Virus record (IMG/VR): IMGVR_UViG_3300046010_012523 | Coordinates: 1 to 20,103 of that record | Source: a virus | Strand: one strand, 5' to 3' | Length of the DNA: 20,103 bases | Shown here: piece after piece, positions 19,514 through 20,103 of the stretch | Layout of the letters: every line of letters begins with the position of its first letter | Position numbering within the stretch: the stretch's first letter is position 1 | Position numbers and translations under genes: made by a program | Notes under the pieces: generated by a model | Databases searched by the model: none | Seen by the model: the letters and a program-made list of their open reading frames with translations, nothing else | What the model was told of the DNA's origin: nothing

Positions 19514-19977
19514 ATTCCGGTGCTACCAAAACCTCCTAATCCTCTTTGGCTTTCGTCTAGAGAATCAGTTTGATGGGCAGAAAGATTAAAGCTCGGCATA
19601 AACAAAAGTTGTCCGATCTTGTCTCCCTTTTGATAAATTAAAGATTTCTTTGTCAGCTTCTTGCCCAAAAAACGGAAGCGCAGCTTAATCGAATTGCGAT
19701 ACCCAGCATCAATTACTCCAACCGAATTTGCTAGCGAAAGCTCATACTTGCTGATGCTTGAGCGAGGAAACACAAGGGTGAAAAAACCATCTGGTGGCTG
19801 AATCGTAACTCCCGTGTCATATTCGACATACAAAACTGTTTTCTTCGAATCGTCGGTAAACACGATCTGCGGTTCAGACGATGCTACGAGATCCCAACCG
19901 ACATCGCCTTTTGCTGGGGTAAGCAAGTTGTTTTCGTGGCCGTTTTTGAGAATTTTGAAGGCGAGGTTTTGGCTCAT
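19510..19977 (-). CDS. dut: dUTPase (deoxyuridine 5'-triphosphate nucleotidohydrolase)
   Basis: This 155-residue trimeric-type enzyme hydrolyses dUTP to dUMP and pyrophosphate, keeping uracil out of phage DNA and supplying dTMP synthesis. All five family motifs are visible: 1, AKGDVGWDL (about 22-30); 2, PRSSIS (71-76); 3, GVIDAGYRN (87-95) with catalytic Asp90; 4, KGDKIGQLLF (117-126); and 5, RGLGGFGSTG (145-154), the C-terminal lid. The start at 19977 (MSQNLAF) gives the normal family length. A longer frame from an ATG at 20046 would add 23 residues with no family match, and that ATG directly abuts a hairpin, so I reject it. The gene is first in a minus-strand operon and overlaps the sigma factor gene by 4 bases. 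Confidence 0.93.
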   Translation of the reverse strand: MSQNLAFKILKNGHENNLLTPAKGDVGWDLVASSEPQIVFTDDSKKTVLYVEYDTGVTIQPPDGFFTLVFPRSSISKYELSLANSVGVIDAGYRNSIKLRFRFLGKKLTKKSLIYQKGDKIGQLLFMPSFNLSAHQTDSLDESQRGLGGFGSTGI

Positions 19978-20046
19978 TGGACAGACTGTGCCACCAATCG
20001 TAGTTCTCGTCAATAGTTTTTCCAAAGATTTTTGCGCGGAGCGCAT

Positions 20047-20065
20047 AAAAAACCGAAGGTTTTTT
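20047..20065 (-). terminator. AT-rich hairpin, possible terminator of an upstream minus-strand gene
   Basis: AAAAAACC and GGTTTTTT form an 8-bp stem around a 3-base loop (GAA on plus, TTC on minus). The stem's T half doubles as the U-tract in either direction. It lies just upstream of the dUTPase gene on the minus strand. With only two G-C pairs it is a weak hairpin; it may end a gene beyond the right edge. Confidence 0.45.
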
Positions 20066-20103
20066 ATATATCGAAAGGGAGGGGGTCTTCTCTTTTTTTT
20101 TCC
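20066..20103. other. Purine/pyrimidine-biased tract at the right edge
   Basis: After ATATATCG the plus strand runs AAAGGGAGGGGG then TCTTCTCTTTTTTTTTCC: a purine run followed by a pyrimidine run. No coding frame or clear promoter is visible in these last bases. It is probably intergenic. Confidence 0.4.

Noticed and set aside
19978-20046. 23-residue N-terminal extension of dUTPase from the ATG at 20046
   Set aside because: The extension has no family match, the ATG abuts a hairpin, and the start at 19977 gives normal dUTPase length.

Overview
The window is a piece of a tailed double-stranded DNA phage genome, probably from an uncultured virus. The base composition is visibly AT-rich except in one GC-rich repeat block. 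Genes are packed with 1-20 bp overlaps (TAATG, ATGA and TGATG junctions). No tRNA, rRNA, CRISPR array, integrase or insertion sequence was seen, and no stretch over 300 bases lacks a gene. A lambda-gpM-like minor tail protein and the lack of recognisable sheath or baseplate genes favour a long non-contractile tail, but this is an inference. The host cannot be named. A TibC/Aah-type O-heptosyltransferase domain hints at a Gram-negative host.

Plus strand, 1-11349 (tail module): a tape measure protein cut by the window's left edge; a tail-tube-like two-domain protein; a minor tail protein with two gpM-like halves around a carbohydrate-binding-like insert; a second, larger tail-tube-like protein; and two fibres that both end in a Peptidase_S74 self-cleaving chaperone. 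The second fibre is a collagen-like protein of 171 uninterrupted Gly-X-Y triplets in four chemically distinct zones (Thr, Gln, mixed, Pro).

Plus strand, 11387-16593 (modification module, same orientation, tightly coupled): a prolyl-4-hydroxylase-like 2OG-Fe(II) dioxygenase, a GT2-TPR-GT2 glycosyltransferase, a GT4 glycosyltransferase, and a TibC/Aah-like O-heptosyltransferase fused to a second GT-like domain. My main hypothesis is that this is a post-translational modification cassette for the adjacent collagen-like fibre: hydroxylation of X-Pro-Gly prolines and O-glycosylation of the regularly spaced threonines. This is inferred from gene order and family membership and is not shown directly.

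Minus strand, 19977-16577 (nucleotide, replication and regulation module, reading right to left): dUTPase, sigma-70 family factor, SSB and a GT4 glycosyltransferase, linked by overlaps; then a small Hsp20 chaperone, a strong intrinsic terminator, and a cysteine-less FmdB-like protein. The two strands converge with a 17-bp overlap of coding ends at 16577-16593. The last 57 bases hold a hairpin and a purine/pyrimidine-biased tract.
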